Positions 35,898 through 38,227 of a DNA stretch of 38,227 bases are shown one piece after another. Numbering within the stretch: the stretch's first letter is position 1; each line of letters starts with the position of its first letter. The DNA comes from Fidelibacterota bacterium (GTDB lineage Bacteria > Pseudomonadota > Alphaproteobacteria > Rhodospirillales > Rhodospirillaceae), in the NCBI GenBank assembly GCA_947475365.1, contig CANJOI010000005.1:1-38227 (forward strand), given 5' to 3'. Under the pieces are notes generated by a model. The model had not been told where the DNA came from and did no database searches. It worked only from the letters and a program-made list of their open reading frames with translations. Made by a program: the position numbers and the translations under genes.

Positions 35898-36460
35898 TGA
35901 AGCCCAAGCCCTACCGTCGTGGCGTCGGCATTGTCTTGATCGACGCCAAAGGCCGGGTGTTCGTCGGCCAGCGCAGCGACACGAAGAACGCCTGGCAGAT
36001 GCCCCAAGGCGGCATCGACAAAGGCGAAACCCCGCGTGAGGCGGCGCTCCGCGAACTCAAGGAAGAAACCGGCACCGACATGGCGCGCATCATCGGCGTG
36101 ACCCGGTCCTGGCTGCGCTACGACCTGCCCGCCGACCTGCAGGCCAAGGTGTGGAAAGGCAAGTACCGCGGCCAGGAACAGAAATGGTTTCTGATGCGCT
36201 TCACGGGCCGCGACGAAGACATCGACCTCGCGGCTCATACTCCGGAATTCGACACCTGGAAGTGGCTGCCCTTTAAGCAGCTCCCGCGCGTGATCGTGGG
36301 CTTCAAGCGCGAGATCTATAAGCAGGTGGTGGGGTATTTCGGCGACAAAGTGGCGTCGCTCGCGGCCACAAATGCGAAACGCGGGGCCGTCAGGCCGCGG
36401 CGAAAACCGCGCGGAACTTCTCGCCGCGGCGCCGGACAATCAGCCAGAGAATCTGCGTAA
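35897..36460 (+). CDS. rppH: RNA pyrophosphohydrolase
   Basis: A 187-residue Nudix enzyme that removes pyrophosphate from the 5' end of mRNAs, which triggers decay; the alphaproteobacterial forms are often called (di)nucleoside polyphosphate hydrolases. The N-terminus YRRGVGIVLID, the NAWQMPQGGIDKGE segment and a full Nudix box (GGIDKGETPREAALRELKEE then TG) are present, as are QKWFLMRF and FDTWKWLP. The start overlaps the upstream stop (TAATG). The last 24 residues or so form a basic tail (RPRRKPRGTSRRG) encoded opposite the end of the ferritin-like gene, an unusually long 71-nt convergent overlap. Confidence 0.93.
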   Translation: MKPKPYRRGVGIVLIDAKGRVFVGQRSDTKNAWQMPQGGIDKGETPREAALRELKEETGTDMARIIGVTRSWLRYDLPADLQAKVWKGKYRGQEQKWFLMRFTGRDEDIDLAAHTPEFDTWKWLPFKQLPRVIVGFKREIYKQVVGYFGDKVASLAATNAKRGAVRPRRKPRGTSRRGAGQSARESA

Positions 36461-37244
36461 GCACCTTCGCCACCCACCCGTCGGGCGGGAAGCCGGCGGC
36501 CTGGGCGAACATGTGACCGGCGCGGCGCACGTGGCGCTCCTGATAAAACCCGAAGCTGCGCGCGCCGTATGCGCTGGTCGAAGACACGCGGTCGTATGGC
36601 GTCGCAAGGGCATTGCCGGCATGGTAGGCGGACGCGATCTCGTCATCCGATGTTTCACGGAAGCGGGTAACCGCCACCATCAGGCGCTGCCAGCGTTCGC
36701 GCAGCGAGCCGCTGAAATAGCGCTGCATGTGATCGTGGAACAGCCGGTAATGACGGAATTCGTCGGCGGCGATGTTTTTGCAGATCTGCTTGAGCACCGG
36801 TTCGTCCACGGCGTCGCGGATCGCGGAATAGAACGAGCTGGTGCCGGTTTCCACCACGCAGCGGGCGCATAGCTCGGCGCCGAGGGAGCCGCGCACCGAT
36901 TCGGTGGCGTTGACCGGGATTTGGTACATGGCCAGGAACTGGGCGAAGCTGGCGTTCAGGCTGAAGTTGGGGTCGGCCAGCTCGGCCCAGCGGCCGAGCG
37001 CTAGACCATGCTGCTCCTCTTCCGCGGCCCATTCATCCACCGCGGCGCAGAAAGCGGGATCGTCGCGGAATACGTTGCAAAGGTACTTGCCGTAGTCGGC
37101 GCCGTTGCGCTCGACCATGGCCGCGGTCTTGATGACCTTGATCACCTCGGGCGACACTTTGGACGCGTCGAAACGCGCCCAGTCGATATCATCCAATGTC
37201 CAATGCCGCTGCATGCCGCTGCTCACGTGTTGACCCTGAACCAT
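36390..37244 (-). CDS. Ferritin-like diiron protein, acyl-ACP-desaturase-like
   Basis: A 284-residue soluble four-helix-bundle protein with a complete set of carboxylate/His diiron ligands: Glu in AAMVERNG, E-x-x-H in EEEQHG, Glu in CVVETGTSS, and E-x-x-H in ADEFRHYR. The EEEQHG/DEFRH pair resembles the EENRHG/DEKRH pair of soluble acyl-ACP desaturases, but the protein is shorter, so it may be an oxidase or hydroxylase of unknown substrate. No signal peptide. ATG 37244 is used; a GTG at 37226 with AGGG 8 nt upstream is a good alternative. It lies downstream of atpD-atpC on the same strand but has its own candidate promoter. Confidence 0.82.
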   Translation of the reverse strand: MVQGQHVSSGMQRHWTLDDIDWARFDASKVSPEVIKVIKTAAMVERNGADYGKYLCNVFRDDPAFCAAVDEWAAEEEQHGLALGRWAELADPNFSLNASFAQFLAMYQIPVNATESVRGSLGAELCARCVVETGTSSFYSAIRDAVDEPVLKQICKNIAADEFRHYRLFHDHMQRYFSGSLRERWQRLMVAVTRFRETSDDEIASAYHAGNALATPYDRVSSTSAYGARSFGFYQERHVRRAGHMFAQAAGFPPDGWVAKVLTQILWLIVRRRGEKFRAVFAAA

Positions 37245-37309
37245 AAGGCCAGTCCGTCACAAAACGATCAAGTCCCCCAAAATCCTGCGGGGGATGCAAG
37301 TCCAGGAAA

Positions 37310-37338
37310 AGTATAACGAAACCGGCCGCCCTGCCCAA
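37310..37338 (-). promoter_or_regulatory. Candidate promoter of the ferritin-like gene
   Basis: On the minus strand TTGGGC (37338-37333) and TATACT (37315-37310) are 17 bp apart. The -10 is strong and the -35 is weak. It lies between atpC and the ferritin-like gene, suggesting separate control. Confidence 0.45.
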
Positions 37339-37358
37339 GCCGGGGCGGAGCAGGTGCG

Positions 37359-37685
37359 TTAGTGGGCCGCCCCGGTCTGGATTTCGAGCATGCGGCGGTT
37401 GTAGTAGGCCTGGGACAGGTCGCTCTCAGGTGTCGCCACATCCACCAGCACGGTGCAGGTGGACGGGGTCACTTCGACAAATCCGCCGGAGACGAAAAAC
37501 CGCTGCACCACGGCGCCAGCCCGATAGACGTCCACAAACCCCGGCCTGAGGGTCGAGAGGGTTGGCGCGTGCAGCGGCAGCACGCCGAATTCGCCTTCGG
37601 ACCCCGGCACGAGCACCATCTCCACCTGCTCCGAGAGCAGGAGGCTTTCCGGGGACACCAGTTCGAGCTTCAGCGTGTCGGCCAT
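37359..37685 (-). CDS. atpC: ATP synthase epsilon subunit (short form)
   Basis: A 108-residue central-stalk subunit of the F1 ATPase. The N-terminal beta-sandwich is intact: LELVSPESLLLSEQVEMVLVP, GEFGVLPLHAPTLS, RFFVSGGFVEVTP and TVLVDVA. The usual C-terminal two-helix inhibitory domain (about 45 residues) is almost absent: only about 16 residues follow the sandwich. The frames downstream of the stop do not encode a lost helix region, so this is not an obvious frameshift. ATG 37685 has GGAAGGA 8 nt upstream. It follows atpD by 31 nt. Confidence 0.94.
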   Translation of the reverse strand: MADTLKLELVSPESLLLSEQVEMVLVPGSEGEFGVLPLHAPTLSTLRPGFVDVYRAGAVVQRFFVSGGFVEVTPSTCTVLVDVATPESDLSQAYYNRRMLEIQTGAAH

Positions 37686-37716
37686 ACGTAAAGTCCTTCC
37701 GCGATAGCAGCCGCGA

Positions 37717-38227
<511 letters not shown>

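Noticed and set aside
37245-37358. Terminator after atpC
   Set aside because: TCCCCC/GGGGGA and CCGCCC/GGGCGG pairings exist, but the loops are long and no clear T-run follows, so the call is not supported.

Overview
This window is an ordinary-looking stretch of chromosome from a GC-rich alphaproteobacterium. That placement rests on recalled gene order, not on a search: rpmH-rnpA-yidD-yidC-engB-argB-HAD phosphatase, dapD-dapE facing truA-fmt-def, rmuC facing dnaX-ybaB-recR with the SRP RNA next to dnaX, and gpmI-envC-ctpA-YibQ-rppH beside atpD-atpC are all alphaproteobacterial neighbourhoods. Genes are tightly packed, with many 1-4 nt start/stop overlaps. I see no transposase, integrase, phage gene, CRISPR array or toxin-antitoxin pair. 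The genus cannot be named from the sequence.

Layout. 1-2333 (+): the end of a ferredoxin/rubredoxin-type NAD(P)H reductase, coupled to a malonyl-CoA synthetase. 2326-4915 (-): an ABC exporter half-transporter, a secreted CHRD-domain protein and tRNA-Arg(ACG). 5339-6328 (+): a secreted coiled-coil protein with an OmpA-like end. 6384-9806 (-): a membrane histidine kinase, a possible 27-residue membrane peptide, then panB-panC. 9907-14917 (+): rpmH, rnpA, yidD, yidC, engB, argB and a HAD phosphatase, covering ribosome, RNase P, membrane insertion and arginine synthesis. 14904-17954 (-): a PAS-GAF-GGDEF diguanylate cyclase gene broken by a frameshift, overlapping a DUF2336 gene. 18188-20758 (+): dapD, dapE and a membrane protein. 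20802-25355 (-): a DUF4139 protein, def, fmt, a GNAT acetyltransferase and truA. 25491-26609 (+): rmuC. 26631-29384 (-): SRP RNA, dnaX, ybaB, recR. 29583-36460 (+): gpmI, an EnvC-like LytM factor, a CtpA protease, a YibQ-like divergent deacetylase and rppH. 36390-38227 (-): atpD (partial), atpC and a diiron ferritin-like protein.

Most genes are housekeeping: lysine/peptidoglycan precursor synthesis, formyl-Met initiation and deformylation, DNA polymerase III and recombination repair, envelope remodelling, RNA 5'-end processing and ATP synthase.

The least ordinary signal is non-coding. Two 43-44 bp inverted repeats, 20.8 kb apart, share a near-identical 11-nt loop, have stems that differ by compensatory base changes, and each end exactly 20 nt before a start codon (argB and the YibQ-like gene). 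Other points for a second look are the GGDEF frameshift with intact catalytic and I-site motifs, an ATP synthase epsilon subunit lacking most of its C-terminal helices, a direct-repeat pair around the dapD -35 box, and an RppH tail encoded antisense to the neighbouring gene. I did not find a clearly novel multi-gene system.
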